Of a stretch of 64,000 nucleotides of DNA, positions 1 to 12,476 are shown piece by piece (within the stretch, counting starts at the first letter, position 1; each line of letters starts with the position of its first letter). The notes beneath the pieces were generated by a model. It saw only the letters and a program-made list of their open reading frames with translations. It had not been told where the DNA came from and did no database searches. The translations under genes and the position numbers were made by a program. Source of the DNA: Mytilisepta virgata (lineage: Eukaryota > Mollusca > Bivalvia > Mytilida > Mytilidae). The stretch spans positions 2,480,001-2,544,000 of the forward strand of contig JAPWFG010000022.1 in the NCBI GenBank assembly GCA_028015205.1, read 5' to 3'.

Positions 1-27
1 ATGGTTCAGTGGTTATAGTTAAGTTTT
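1..27 (+). mobile_element. Left remnant of a B-family element
   Basis: The sequence up to the T-run matches the B-type sequence that recurs near 5,240 (GGTTCAGTGG, then TTAAGTTTTT). The B sequence is broken by the A composite that follows and resumes at 5,119 with GTGTTTCTGCC. The uninterrupted paralogue at 5,251 has five Ts before GTG, the number recovered when the A composite is removed. Confidence 0.55.
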
Positions 28-28
28 T

Positions 29-59
29 AGCTCACCTGACCCGAAGGGTCATGTGAGCT
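29..59 (+). repeat. Family A 5' terminal hairpin
   Basis: AGCTCAC pairs with GTGAGCT (7 bp), then a C-T mismatch, then TGACCC pairs with GGGTCA around a GAA loop. The same fold occurs at 1163, 1885, 6710, 7426, 8663, 11189, 11900, 12478, 15833, 16217, 18447, 27158, 48227 and 48929, with inner-stem variants TGGCC/GGCCA and TGGACC/GGTCCA that keep the pairing. Confidence 0.85.
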
Positions 60-120
60 ATTGCCATCACTTGGCGTCCGTCGTCCGTCCGTCCGTCGTC
101 CGTCCGTCGTCCGTAAACTT
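60..120 (+). repeat. CCGT/CGTC microsatellite next to the A 5' hairpin
   Basis: After ATTGCCATCACTTGGCGT comes a variable run of CCGTCCGT and CGTCGTC units ending in GTAAAC or GTTAAC. Every A copy has this block with a different number of units, for example at 1207, 6746, 8707, 16260 and 50,670 (the last in family E). It is the most length-variable part of the family. Confidence 0.8.
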
Positions 121-1883
121 TTTCAAACGTTAACTCCTCTGACACCATAAGACCAATTGCAACCAAACTTTGTACAGTTGTTTATTGGTATATGTGCTAC
201 AAAACTATCGTTTGGATTTTTGATTCGTATAAAAACATGGCCGCCATGGCTAAAAATAGAACATAGGGGTAAATTGCAGTTTTTTGCAAATAACTCAAAA
301 ACCATAACAGATATCAAAATTCTGGCATAGGGTAAAAGTGTTCAGCACCTCAAGATCTACCTGCCCTGAAATTTTGAAGAAGATCCAACGACCCATGTAG
401 GAGTTATTGCCCTTTTTCTGCATTTTTTCCAAATTTTGCACTTATTAAGCTCAATATCTTGGATACTATAAAGGAAATTTGAAAAATTTAAATTTCATAT
501 TGTTAGGCACACAAAGATCTACAAAATTTGTAACAGGATCGAAGTTGTAGGTTCGTCACTTTTAGGAGTTATTCCCCTTAGATCGTCAAAATTGACCATT
601 TTTGCAGTCTTTATTCATTGTAATAAAATCGTTAACTCCTCTTACACCATAAGTTTAATTGCAACCAAACTTAGTGTAGTTGTTCCTTGGCATGAGTGCT
701 ACTAAACTATCGTTTGGATTTTTGATTCGTAAAAAAACATGGCTGCCATGGCTAAAAATAGAACATAGGGGTAAATTGCAGTTTTTTGCAAATAACTCAA
801 AAATGGTGACAGATATCAAAATTCTGATGGGAAGCTAAAGTGTTCAACACCTCAAGATCTACCTGCTTTGAAATTTTGAAGAAGATGTAACCACCCATGT
901 AGGAGTTATTGCCCTTTTTCTTGATTTTTTTTTGAAATTTGTACTTATTAAGTTGTATGATCATTCCTTTTAGGAGTTATTCCCCTTAGAACATCAAAAT
1001 TGACCATTTTCACAGCATTTCCCTTAGTTTGCAAAATGTTTAAATGAGCCCTTTAGGAGTTAAAGTTTTGTCCCTTAAATGTCAAAATAACTGTTGATGC
1101 CTTATAGATGGCAAACTGTAGAAAATGAAAAAAAGCTTTTGATTGCGTGTAAATTTGTTTTTAGCTCACCTGACCCGAAGGGTCATGTGAGCTATTGCTA
1201 TCACTTGGCGTCCGTCGTCCGTCGTCCGTCGTCCGTTAACTTTTTCAAACGTTAACTCCTCCAACACCATAAGTCCAACTGCAACCAAACTTGGTACAGT
1301 TATTAATTGGTATGGGTGCTACAAATCTATTGTTTGGATTTTTGATTCGTATAAAAACATGGCCGTCATGGCTAAAAATAGAACATAGGGGTAAATCGCA
1401 GTTTTTTGCAAATAAGTCAGAAACGGTCACAGATATCAAAATTCTGGCATAGGGTAAAAGTGATCAGCACCGCAAGATCTACCTGCCCTGAAATTTTGAA
1501 GAAGATCCAACCACTAATTTCAGAGTTATCACCCTTTTTCCTGATTTTTTTCAAATTTTTTTATGTTATTATTTCAAAAATCTTCTCCTCTGAAACTACT
1601 GAATGGATTTGGATAAAACTTAGCACGATTGTTCCTTAGGGTATCCTGCACAAAGTTTATGCTTCGATTTTTGATCCGTTGAAAAACATGGCCACTGTTA
1701 CTAAAAATAGAACATAGGGGTCAAACAACAGTTTTTCGCAACTATCTCAAAAATCATAAGGTTACGGCAAATTCTGGCAGGTTGAAAGTGTTCAGCATGA
1801 TGAGAGCTACCTGCGTGCTGATTTTCGTGAAAATCTGTTAACTGATGTTAGAGTTATTGCCCTTTTTTGACATTTTTGGTTTT

Positions 1884-3878
1884 TAGCTCACCTGACCCGA
1901 AGGGTCATGTGAGCTATTGCCATCACTTGGCGTCCGTCGTCCGTCCGTCCGTCCGTCGTCCGTCCGTAAACTTTTTCAAACGTTAACTCCTCTGACACCA
2001 TAAGACCAATTGCAACCAAACTTCGTACAGTTGTTTATTGGTATATGTGCTACAAAACTATCGTTTGGATTTTTGATTCGTATAAAAACATGGCCGCCAT
2101 GGCTAAAAATAGAACATAGGGGTAAATTGCAGTTTTTTGCAAATAACTCAAAAACCATAACAGATATCAGAATTCTGGCATAGGGTAAAAGTGTTCAGCA
2201 CCTCAAGATCTACCTGCCCTGAAATTTTGAAGAAGATCCAACGACCCATGTAGGAGTTATTGCCCTTTTTCTGCATTTTTTCCAAATTTTGCACTTATTA
2301 AGCTCAATATCTTGGATACTATAAAGGAAATTTGAAAAATTTAAATTTCATATTGTTAGGCACACAAAGATCTACAAAATTTGTAACAGGATCGAAGTTG
2401 TAGGTTCGTTCCTTTTAGGAGTTATTTGACATTTTTGGCTTTTTTTTATGTTATTATTTAAAAAATCTTCTTCTCTGAAACTACTATTCAAAATCAAATG
2501 AAACTTGGTAAGATTGTTCCTTAGGGTATCCTGCACAAAGTTTATGCTTCGATTTTTGATCCGTCGAAAAACATGGCCACTGTTACTAAAAATAGAACAT
2601 AGGGGTCAAACAACAGTTTTGCGCAAATATCTCAAAAATCATTAGGTTACGGCAAATTCTGGCAAGTTGAAAGTGTTCAGCATCATGAGAGTTACCTGTG
2701 TGCTGATTTTCGTGAAAATCTGTCAACTGATGTTAGAGTTATTGCCCTTTTTTGACATTTTTGGCTTTTTTTTATGTTATTATTTCAAAAATCTTCTTCT
2801 CTGAAACTACTATTCAAAATCAAATGAAACTTGGTAAGATTGTTCCTTAGGGTATCCTGCACAAAGTTTATGCTTCGATTTTTGATCCGTCGAAAAACAT
2901 GGCCACTGTTACTAAAAATAGAACATAGGGGTCAAACAACAGTTTTGCGCAAATATCTCAAAAATCATTAGGTTACGGCAAATTCTGGCAGGTTGAAAGT
3001 GTTCAGCATGATGAGAGCTACCTCTGTGCTGATTTTCGTGAAAATCTGTCAACTGATGTTAGAGTTATTGCCCTTTTTTGAGATTTTTGGCTTTTTTTTA
3101 TGTTATTGTTTCCAAAATCTTCTTCTCTGAAACTGCTATTCAAAATCAAATGAAACTTGGTAAGATTGTTCCTTAGGATATCCTGCACAAAGCTTATGCT
3201 TCGATTTTTGATCCGTCGAAAAACATGGCCACTGTTACTAAAAATAGAACATAGGGGTCAAACAACAGTTTTGCGCAAATATCTCAAAAATCATTAGGTT
3301 ACGGCAAATTCTGGCAGGTTGAAAGTGTTCAGCATGATGAGAGCTACCTGTGTGCTGATTTTCGTGAGAAAATCTGTCAACTGATGTTAGAGTTATTGCC
3401 CTTTTTTGACATTTTTGGCTTTTTTTATGTTATTGTTTCAAAAATCTTCTTCTCTGAAACTAATATTCAAAATCAAATGAAACTTGGTAAGATTGTTCCT
3501 TAGGGTATCCTGCAAAAAGTTAATGCTTCGATTTTTGATTGGTCGAAAAACATGTCCGCCCTTACTAAAACTAGAACATAGGGGTCAAAATGCTGTTTTT
3601 TGCTATTTTTTCCTGAATTATAGAAAGAAAATGAAGATGAAAGCTACTTTCAAGGTAAACATGGTATCCCGAGTTGAATGGTGATGATGAAAGTTTGTTT
3701 TGGAGGGTCATTTTTAAAATGGCTGCCATTTTCCCGCCATTTTTTACACTTGCTCGGATTTCAACAATATTTGGATTTTAAAGTAAACATGGTATCCTTA
3801 GTGAATGGTGATGATGAGATTTAGTTTATAGCGCATTGTTTGCCAGGTGAGCGATTCAGGCTCTTGAGAGCCTCTTGT
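1884..3878 (+). mobile_element. Nested family A copy
   Basis: The 5' hairpin is at 1885-1915 and the 3' end (CTCTTGT) at 3,878. Left flank is GACATTTTTGG plus Ts, right flank is Ts plus ATGTTATTATTTC. Joined, they restore the normal A internal sequence GGC-T8-ATGTTATT, allowing one C-to-T change on the left. The copy therefore landed in the T-run of an existing A element. Confidence 0.75.
2465..3770 (+). repeat. 326-bp tandem array inside family A
   Basis: The start of the module (ATCTTCTTCTCTGAAACT) falls at 2465, 2791, 3117 and 3444, a period of 326-327 bp. Each unit carries AACTTGGTAAGATTGTTCC, a CGAAAAACATGGCC box, TAGAACATAGGGG and GAGTTATTGCCCTTTTTT. Each unit is an alpha module plus a beta module of about 163 bp. 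Confidence 0.85.
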
Positions 3879-5118
3879 TTTTTATGTTATTATTTCAAAA
3901 ATCTTCTCCTCTGAAACTACTGAATGGATTTGGATAAAACTTAGCATGATTGTTCCTTAGGGTATCCTGCACAAAGTTTATGCTTCGATTTTTGATCCGT
4001 CGAAAAACATGGCCACTGTTACTAAAAATAGAACGTAGGGGTCAAACAACATTTTTTCGCAACTATCTCAAAAATCATAAGGTTATGGCAAATTCTGGCA
4101 GGTTGAAAGTGTTCAGCAATGATGAGAGCTACCTGTGTGTTTATTTTCGTGAAAATCTGTTAACTGATGTTAGAGTTATTGTCCTTTTTTGACATTTTTG
4201 GCTTTTTTTTATGTTATGATTTCAAAAATCTTCTCCTCTGAAACTACTATTCAAAATCAAATGAAACTTGGTATGATTGTTCCTTAGGGTATCCTGCAAA
4301 AAGTTAATGCTTGGATTTTTGATTGGTCGAAACACATGTCCGCCCTTACTAAAAATAGAACATAGGGGTCAAAATGCTGCTTTTTGCTATTTTTTCCTGA
4401 ATTATAGAAATAAAATGAAGATGAAAGCTACCTTCAAGGCAAACATGGTATTCCGAGTTGAATGGTGATGATGAAAGTTTGTTTTGGACGGCCATTTTTA
4501 AAATGGCTGCCATTTTCCCGCCATTTTTTACACTTGCTCGGATTTCAACAATATTTGGTTTTTAAAGTAAACATGGTATCCTTAGTGAATGGTGATGATG
4601 AGAATGTTGTATAACAATGATTAAACTTCATAATATGTGAGCTTTTAATTGCCATCACTTGGCGTCTGTCATCATCGTTAACAAATTTTCAAACATCTTC
4701 TCCTTTGAAACTACTAGGGGGATTTGGATTAAACTTAGCATGATTGTTCCTGCAATATTTCCTTTTCAAGTACAATAAAAAGCCTTAACCCACAATTTTT
4801 ACATAACTTCTTTCAAACATTTTAAAAAACGAAGACAACATATAGACCAAAAGATTTATACTTTTATTTGAAGATGAATTAAAGCTTGTATTTTGTATTG
4901 TGAATCATCAGATTGACCATGACTGTATCTTAATCAAGCGTAGGGAGAACTCATGCCCATTTCTTTCCAGAGGTTCTTGAAAGGCTTTTAAAGGTATTTT
5001 CAGCATTTTACGTGACCTTTAATACTCAGTTTAATTTACAACAAACATTAATATATTAATTTAGTTTATAGTGCATTGTTTGCCAGGTGAGCGATTCAGG
5101 CTCTTGAGAGCCTCTTGT

Positions 5119-5345
5119 TGTGTTTCTGCCTGTTTTTCAAATACTGTATGCAATAGGACTACTATATTTGGTGTATGGAAGGATTGTAAGGTGTACATGT
5201 CCAACTGGCAGGTGTCATCTAACCTTGACCTCATTTTCATGGTTCAGTGGTTAAGTTAAGTTTTTGTGTTTTTCTCTGTTTCTTGAATACTGATATCATT
5301 TACTTTCATTAGAAATACACGACAGGCAAGACATTTTTGTGTGTC
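5119..5345 (+). mobile_element. B-family remnant, 3' part
   Basis: It resumes the B sequence broken at position 27: a CTTGACCTCATTTTCATGG segment, then ACAGGCAAGACATT and GTGTGTCCACTCTTTT. The last two resemble the B 3' inverted copy (CAGGCGAGA) and terminal hairpin (AGTG-TGTC-CACT). Diverged and short. Confidence 0.5.
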
Positions 5346-5360
5346 CACTCTTTTTTTTGT

Positions 5361-5625
5361 AAAAATTAATAAATTTTTACAAAAAAAATTGAAAATTTCT
5401 AAAAATGAAATATATATGCACACCTTTGCATTAAGGTTAATGCACAGAGATAGTTTCATCAAATTCATTTGAAAAAGTGGGGGGGGGGGGGGGGTCAAAA
5501 CTTCTATCATCAACTACTCCATAACCGCTCAAAGGAATTTGATGAAACTTTCTCTGTGCATTAACCTTAATGCACAGATGTGCATATATATTTCATTTTT
5601 AGAAAATTTTTGTAAAAATTTACAT
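5361..5625. repeat. Large inverted repeat with G16 in the loop
   Basis: The left arm (about 5,398-5,472) contains CATTAAGGTTAATGCACAGA and TTTCATCAAATTC. The right arm (about 5,535-5,605) is its near-exact reverse complement. The loop contains a run of 16 Gs at about 5,479-5,494. Arms extend more weakly into A/T-rich flanks. A further direct copy of the right arm lies at 5,640-5,765, so the unit also exists in tandem. Confidence 0.8.
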
Positions 5626-5785
5626 TTTGGAAAAAAAAGGGGGTGGGTCAAAACTTCTATCCTCAACTACTCAATAACCACTCAAAGAAATTTGATGAAA
5701 CTTTCTCTGTCCATTAACCTTAATGCAAAGCTGTGCAAATATATTTCCTTTTTAGAAAATTTAAATATCTTTCTTAAAAATTGAC
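5626..5785. repeat. Direct copy of the inverted-repeat arm
   Basis: It repeats GGGTCAAAACTTCTATC, TTTGATGAAACTTTCTCTG and CATTAACCTTAATGCA in the same order as 5,495-5,600, with several substitutions. Confidence 0.7.
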
Positions 5786-5819
5786 GTCCGCAGGCGACAC
5801 ATGTCTTCCTTGGAAGACT

Positions 5820-6152
5820 CCCACATTTTTATTTGATTGGCTGATATAAAACAATCTTTTCCTCTGAAGTCGTTTGGCCAAATGGAACGAAACTTGACAG
5901 TAAACATCTATGGGAGGTTCTTTACAAAATTTCCTCATTTCGTCCTAATCGGGCAACAAACATGGCCGTCATGGGCAATTCTTGTTTCTCATTAGTTGAT
6001 TAAAATCAAGTTTAGAATTTGGCTAAGTTCTATGGAAAGTCTTTTATGAAATTATTTTTTCCATCCTGATTGGACGATAAGCATGGCTGCCATGGACAAT
6101 TCTTATTTCTGCCAAGTGAGCGATACAGGCCCAGCACTCTGAGCCTCTAGTT
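5820..6152 (+). mobile_element. Degenerate family A 3' portion
   Basis: It carries weak alpha modules (TTTTCCTCTGAAGTCG, AACATGGCCGTCATGGGCAA) and the A 3' signature at 6,113-6,152: CCAAGTGAGCGATACAGG, an imperfect GAGCC hairpin and CTCTAGTT. No 5' hairpin is recognisable. Confidence 0.6.
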
Positions 6153-6325
6153 ACCCTTAAGAATGGTTATCGCGATGAAGTGCAATTAAAAATGGATATC
6201 TTGCTAAGTGCCCTTTACCAGCACCCTTCCATTTTCATTTTCAAGCTGGAGTACTGTTACACTTATACAGTATTGGTCAGCTATCAGACAACATAATACA
6301 TGGATAAATAATGATACTACAATAC

Positions 6326-6465
6326 AATACGAAATAAATTTTCTGATATTTTACAACAGCACAATACGAAATAAATTTTCTGATATTTTACAACATCACA
6401 ATACGAAATAAATTTTCTGATATTTTACTACAACACAATACGAAATAAATTTTCTGATATTCCGG
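6326..6465 (+). repeat. 37-bp minisatellite, about 4 copies
   Basis: AATACGAAATAAATTTTCTG recurs at 6326, 6363, 6400 and 6437, an exact 37-bp period. Units are nearly identical, so recent expansion is likely. Confidence 0.9.
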
Positions 6466-6621
6466 GAAAAAAACCTACCTACCGGCTGTAACGGAAAACA
6501 CAATTTTTTTCCTCGTATTGTATCCGTCCTACATCGCACGCTATAATTTAACAAAACTTTCTCAGACTATCATATAATGCCATTTTGCACCTCCTGTATT
6601 GTTTGTGGCCAAAATCATTTT

Positions 6622-6708
6622 TGTCTCGCCTGCGACAAAAAGTTGTGGAGGCGAGATATAGGTATTACTTTCCGGCCGTGGCGGCGGCGTATACTTTTTA
6701 GCTCACCT
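6622..6708 (+). mobile_element. B-family element, 5' end (interrupted)
   Basis: The 5' hairpin GTCTCGCC ... GGCGAGAT starts at 6,623. ATAGGTATTACTTTCC and a GGCGGCGGCG microsatellite follow, then GTATAC and a T-run where family A inserted. The B body resumes at 22,989 with TTAAAAACTTTGATAAC, matching uninterrupted B copies at 44,620 and 56,500. Confidence 0.75.
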
Positions 6709-7965
6709 GGCCATAGGCCATGTGAGCTATTGCCATCACTTGGCATCCGTCGTCGTCGTTGTCTGTCGTGGTTAACAATTATACAAAACTCTTCTCCTCT
6801 GAAACTACTTGACTAATTAGAACCAAACTTGGTATGAATGTTCCTTGGGGTACCCTGCATAGAACTGGTGTGGGGATTTTTGATTCGTCGAAAAACATGG
6901 CCGCTGTTACTAAAAATAGAACATAGGGGTCGAACAACATTTTTTCGCAAATATCTCAAAAAACATTAGGTTATGGCATATTCTGGCAGGTTGAAAGTGT
7001 TCAGCATGATGAGAGCTACCTATGTGCTGATTTTCGTGAAAATCTTGTGCTGATTTTCGTGAAAATCTGTCAACTGATGTTAGAGTTGTTGCCCTTTTTT
7101 GACATTTTTGGCTTTTTTATGTTATTATTTCAAAAATCTTCTTCTCTGAAACTACTATTCAAAATCAAATGAAACTTGGTAAGATTGTTCCTTGGGGTAC
7201 CCTGCATAGAACTGATGTGGGGATTTTTGATTCATCGAAAAACATGGCCGCTGTTACTAAAAATAGAACATAGGGGGGTAAATTGCTGTTTTTTGCTAAT
7301 AACTCAAAAACCGTTACAGATATCGAAAATCTGACTGGGGTAAAATTGATCAGCATGACAAGATCTACCTACCCTGAAATTTTGAAGGAAATTCCAAAAC
7401 CCATTGAGGAGTTATTGCCCTTTTTAGCTCACCTGGCCTAAAAGGCCATGTGAGCTTTTCTCATCACTTTGCGTCCGTCGTCGTCGTGTGTCGTCTGTCG
7501 TCGTCGTTAATAATTTTTCAAACATCTTCTCCTCTGAAACTACTGAATGTATTTGGATAAAACTTAGCATGATTGTTCCTTAGGGTATCCTGCACAAAAT
7601 TTATGCTTCGATTTTTGATCCATCGAAAAACATGGACACTGTTATTAAAAATAGAACATTGGGGTCAAACAACAGTTTTTCGCAAATATCTAAAAAATCA
7701 TTAGGTTACGGCAAATTCTGGCAGGTTGAAAGTGTTCAGCATGATGAGAGCTACATGTGTGCTGATTTTCGTGAAAATCTGTCAACTGATGTTAGAGTTA
7801 TTGCCCTTTTTGGCTTTTTTTATGTTATTGTTTCAAAAATCTTCTTCTCTGAAACTACTATTCAAATCAAATGAAACTTGGTAAGATTGTTCCTTAGGGT
7901 ATCCTGCAAAAAGTTAATGCTTGGATTTTTGATTGGTCGAAAAACATGTCCGCCCTTACTAAAAA

Positions 7966-8618
7966 CAGGGTTCGCACGGGTGCTTGAAAACCTGGAAAGT
8001 ACTTGAAATTGAAAATTGGAAATTAAGGCCTTGAAAGTACTTGAAATTCAAAGGAGGTCCTTGAAACTCCTTGAAAAACTGTGTTTTTGAAGAATCAAAA
8101 AAATTGGTTAAATTTTCTGTCATAAAAGTGTTTTTAATTCGTTTTCAGATCACTTGGTCTTGCGTTTATCGGTATTTTTGTCAAGACTTTATATAAGTCT
8201 CACATATTTTCCCTTTGCTAAAAATAGCTACTTTTCTGTGAAACCGGTGCGTAGTCATTTCTGTGATGCGGTCAAGAAATAAATCTGACTTTGCGTAAAA
8301 CTTTTAGTAATTAAACGATCCAGATTGATTTTTTGGTAACTTAAATTAACTTTAACTAATAAAACATCTTTCATTTACTTGATTAAATGTATTTTGCCGA
8401 TGAATTTTAGTCACAGTGAGCAAACCGAAACTGAAAGTAGTTCGAAAGAACGTTGATGACATGCCTGTGAAATGTAAATTCTCGGATGTATGGCTAGAAA
8501 AGCCACAGTATAAGGCATTTAAATTGTCCATATCAGTTGATTTCTGGTCCTTGAAAATTTTGAAATTGGTCCTTGAAATGTCCTTGAATTTTGTGGTAAA
8601 AAATGTGTATGAACCCTG
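7966..8618. mobile_element. hAT-like non-autonomous DNA transposon, 653 bp
   Basis: The ends are CAGGGTTCGCAC and, reversed, CAGGGTTCATAC. It interrupts the A sequence CTTACTAAAAATAGAAC and is flanked by TAAAAA on both sides (7,960-7,965 and 8,619-8,624), an apparent 6-bp target duplication. The ends are rich in CTTGAAA repeats in both orientations. No transposase ORF. The CAGGG ends suggest hAT; the 6-bp duplication suggests a lineage unlike the usual 8-bp one. Confidence 0.75.
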
Positions 8619-11187
8619 TAAAAATAGAACATAGGGGTCAAAATGCTGTTTTTTGCTTTTTGAGCTCACCTGGACCAAAGGTCCATGTGAGCTTTTACCA
8701 TCACTTGGCGTCCGTCGTCGTCGTCGTCTGTCGTCGTCGTCGTCTGTTAACAATTTTTCAAACGTTAACTCGTCCGACACCATAAGTCCAATTGCAACCA
8801 AACTTCGTACAGTTGTTTATTGGTATATGTGCTACAAAACTATCGTTTGGATTTTTGATTCGTAAAAAAACATGGCCGCCATGGCTAAAAATAGAACATA
8901 GGGGTAAATTGCAGTTTTTTGCAAATAATTCAAAAACCATAACAGATATCAAAATTCTGGCATAGGGTAAAAGTGTTCAGCACCTCAAGATCTACCTGCC
9001 CTGAAATTTTGAAGAAGATCCAACGACCCATGTAGGAGTTATTGCCCTTTTTCTGCATTTTTTCCAAATTTTGCACTTATTAAGCTCAATATCTTGGATA
9101 CTATAAAGGAAATTTGAAAAATTTAAATTTCATATTGTTAGGCACACAAAGATCTACAAAATTTGTAACAGGATCGAAGTTGTAGGTTCGTTCCTTTTAG
9201 GAGTTATTTGACATTTTTGGCTTTTTTTTATGTTATTATTTCAAAAATCTTCTCCTCTGAAACTACTGAATGGATTTGGATAAAACTTAGCATGATTGTT
9301 TCTTAGGGTATCCTGCACAAAGTTTATGCTTCGATTTTTGATCCGTCGAAAAACATGGCCACTGTTACTAAAAATAGAACATAGGGGTCAAACAACAGTT
9401 TTTCGCAAGTATCTAAAAAATCATTAGGTTAAGGCAAACTCTGCAGGTTGAAAGTGTTCAGCATGATGAGAGCTACCTGTGTGCTGATTTTCGTGAAAAT
9501 CTGTCAACTGATGTTAGAGTTATTGCCCTTTTTAGCTCACCTGACCCAAAGGGTCCGTCCGTCGTCCGTTAACTTTTTCAAACGTTAACTCCTCCAACAC
9601 CATAAGTCCAACTGCAACCAAACTTGGTACAGTTATTAATTGGTATGGGTGCTACAAATCTATTGTTTGGATTTTTGATTCGTATAAAAACATGGCCGTC
9701 ATGGCTAAAAATAGAACATAGGGGTAAATCGCAGTTTTTTGCAAATAAGTCAGAAACGGTCACAGATATCAAAATTCTGGCAGGGTAAAAGTGATCAGCA
9801 CCTCAAGATCTACCTGCCCTGAAATTTTGAAGAAGATCCAACCACTCATTTCAGAGTTATCACCTTTTTTTGACATTTTTGGCTTTTTTTTATGTTATTA
9901 TTTCAAAAATCTTCTCCTCTGAAACTACTGAATGGATTTGGATAAAACTTAGCATGATTGTTCCTTAGGGTATCCTGCACAAAGTTTATGCTTCGATTTT
10001 TGATCCATCGAAAAACATGGCCACTGTTACTAAAAATAGAACATAGGGGTCAAACAACAGTTTTTCGCAAATATCTCAAAAATCATTAGGTTACGGCAAA
10101 TTCTGGCAGGTTGAAAGTGTTCAGCATGATGAGAGCTACCTGTGTGCTTATTTTCGTGAAAATCTGTCAACTGATGTTAGAGTTATTGCCCTTTTTTGAC
10201 ATTTTTGGCTTTTTTTTATGTTATTATTTCAAAAATCTTCTCCTCTGAAACTACTGAATGGATTTGGATAAAACTTAGCATGATTGTTCCTTAGGATATC
10301 CTGCACAAAGTTTATGCTTCGATTTTTGATCCGTCGAAAAACATGGCCACTGTTACCAAATATAGAACATAGGGGTCAAACAACAGTTTTTCGCAAGTAT
10401 CTAAAAAATCATTAGGTTAAGGCAAACTCTGGCAGGTTGAAAGTGTTCAGCATGATGAGAGCTACCTGAGTGCTGATTTTCTTGAAAATCTGTGTACTGA
10501 TGTTAGATTTATTGCCCTTTTTTGACATTTTTGGCTTTTTTTTTATGTTATTATTTCAAAAATCTTCTCCTCTGAAACTACTGAATGGATTTGGAGAAAA
10601 CTTAGCATGATTGTTCCTTAGGATATCCTGCACAAAGTTTATGCTTCGATTTTTGATCTGTCGAAAAACATGGCCACTGTTACTAAAAATAGAACATAGG
10701 GGTCAAACAACAGTTTTGCGCAAATATCTCAAAAATCATTAGGTTACGACAAATTCTGGCATGTTGAAAGTGTTCAGCATGATGAGAGCTACCTGTGTGC
10801 TGATTTTCGTGAAAATCTGTCAACTGATGTTAGAGTTATTTCCCTTTTTTGACATTTTTGGCTTTTTTTTATGTTATTGTTTCAAAAATCTTCTTCTCTG
10901 AAACTACTATTCAAAATCAAATGAAACTTGGTAAGATTGTTCCTTAGGGTATCCTGCAAAAAGTTAATGCTTGGATTTTTGATTGGTCGAAAAACATGTC
11001 CGCCCTTATTAAAAATAGAACATAGGGGTCAAAATGCTGTTTTTTGCTATTTTTTCCTGAATTATAGAAAGAAAATGAAGATGAAAGCTACTTTCAAGGT
11101 AAACATGGTATCCCGAGTTGAATGGTGATGATGAAAGTTTGTTTTGGAGGGTCATTTTTAAAATGGCTGCCATTTTCCCGCCATTTT

Positions 11188-12476
11188 TAGCTCACCTGAC
11201 CCGAAGGGTCATGTGAGCTATTGCTATCACTTGGCGTCCGTCGTCCGTCGTCCGTCCGTCCGTCGTCCGTTAACTTTTTCAAACGTTAACTCCTCCAACA
11301 CCATAAGTCCAACTGCAACCAAACTTGGTACAGTTATTAATTGGTATGGGTGCTACAAATCTATTGTTTGGATTTTTGATTCGTATAAAAACATGGCCGT
11401 CATGGCTAAAAATAGAACATAGGGGTAAATCGCAGTTTTTTGCAAATAAGTCAGAAACGGTCACAGATATCAAAATTCTGGCATAGGGTAAAAGTGATCA
11501 GCACCTCAAGGTCTACCTGCCCTGAAATTTTGAAGAAGCTCCAACCACTCATTTCAGAGTTATCACCCTTTTTTTGACATTTTTGGCTTTTTTTTATGTT
11601 ATTATTTCAAAAATCTTCTCCTCTGAAACTACTGAATGGATTTGGATAAAACTTAGCATGATTGTTCCTTAGGGTATCCTGCACAAAGTTTATGCTTCGA
11701 TTTTTGATCCATCGAAAAACATGGCCACTGTTACTAAAAATAGAACATAGGGGTCAAACAACAGTTTTTCGCAAATATCTCAAAAATCATTAGGTTATGG
11801 TAAATTCTGCAGGTTGAAAGTGTTCATCATGATGAGAGCTACCTGTGTGCTTATTTTCATGAAAATCTGTGAACTGATGTTAGAGTTATTGCCCTTTTTA
11901 GCTCACCTGACCCGAAGGGTCATGTGAGCTATTGCCATCACTTGGCGTCCGTCGTCCGTCCGTCGTCCGTTAACTTTTTCAAACGTTAACTCCTCCAACA
12001 CCATAAGTCCAACTGCAACCAAACTTGGTACAGTTATTAATTGGTATGGGTGCTACAAATCTGTTGTTTGGATTTTTGATTCGTATAAAAACATGGCCGT
12101 CATGGCTAAAAATAGAACATAGGGGTAAATCGCAGTTTTTTGCAAATAAGTCAGAAACGGTCACAGATATCAAAATTCTGGCATAGGGTAAAAGTGTTCA
12201 GCACCTCAAGATCTACCTGCCCTGAAATTTTGAAGAAGATCCAACGACCCATGTAGGAGTTATTGCCTTTTTTTTGACATTTTTGGCTTTTTTTTATGTT
12301 ATTTAAAAAATCTTCTCCTCTGAAACTACTGAATGGATTTGGATAAAACTTAGCATGATTGTTCCTTAGGGTATCCTGCACAAAGTTTATGCTTCGATTT
12401 TTGATCCGTCGAAAAACATGGCCACTGTTGCTAAAAATAGAACATAGGGGTCAAACAACAGTTTTTTAGCTCACCT
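11188..12476 (+). repeat. Segment paralogous to 48,226-49,493
   Basis: Both loci have a 5' A hairpin, a second A hairpin about 700 bp later, and then about 570 bp ending in CAAACAACAG plus Ts. Lengths between landmarks are 711 and 578 bp here, 702 and about 565 bp there, with only scattered substitutions. After the inserted element, similarity resumes at 14,944 and runs to the shared 3' end (15,724 and 50,277). Confidence 0.8.

Larger units (their letters stand above)
28..5118 (+). mobile_element. Family A composite non-autonomous element (Helentron-like), 5.1 kb
   Basis: It opens with the A 5' hairpin at 29-59 (AGCTCAC, mismatch, TGACCC / GGGTCA, mismatch, GTGAGCT), followed by a CCGT/CGTC microsatellite. 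It closes with CCAGGTGAGCG, a GGCTC-TTGA-GAGCC hairpin and CTCTTGT at 5,118. Extra 5' ends at 1,163 and 1,885, a truncated one near 4,636 and an internal 3' end at 3,878 show it is a composite. There is no long ORF. Recurrent short ORFs are repeat translations. Assignment to Helentron-associated elements is inference from ends and T-T insertion. Confidence 0.75.

Noticed and set aside
60..120. Direct-repeat arrays that could be read as CRISPR
   Set aside because: Units are 3-4 bp microsatellites or modules of 57-330 bp without unique spacers of constant length; the genome is eukaryotic.
123..317. A 64-residue minus-strand ORF recurring at about nine positions (1245, 1976, 8758, 9578, 11279, 11979, 48306, 49008) that could be a conserved micropeptide
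   Set aside because: It lies over the alpha module. The two variants differ mainly by amino-acid-changing substitutions, and similar conservation extends outside the frame. It follows from repeat identity, not coding selection.
3484..3684. Plus-strand ORF family with KIEHRGQ repeated in many places
   Set aside because: It is the translation of TAAAAATAGAACATAGGGGTC in the alpha module; frames break at random and start codons vary between copies.
8352..8801. A 149-residue minus-strand ORF across the hAT-like element and an A 5' end
   Set aside because: It crosses a transposon junction and the arginine run is the CGTC microsatellite; not a gene.
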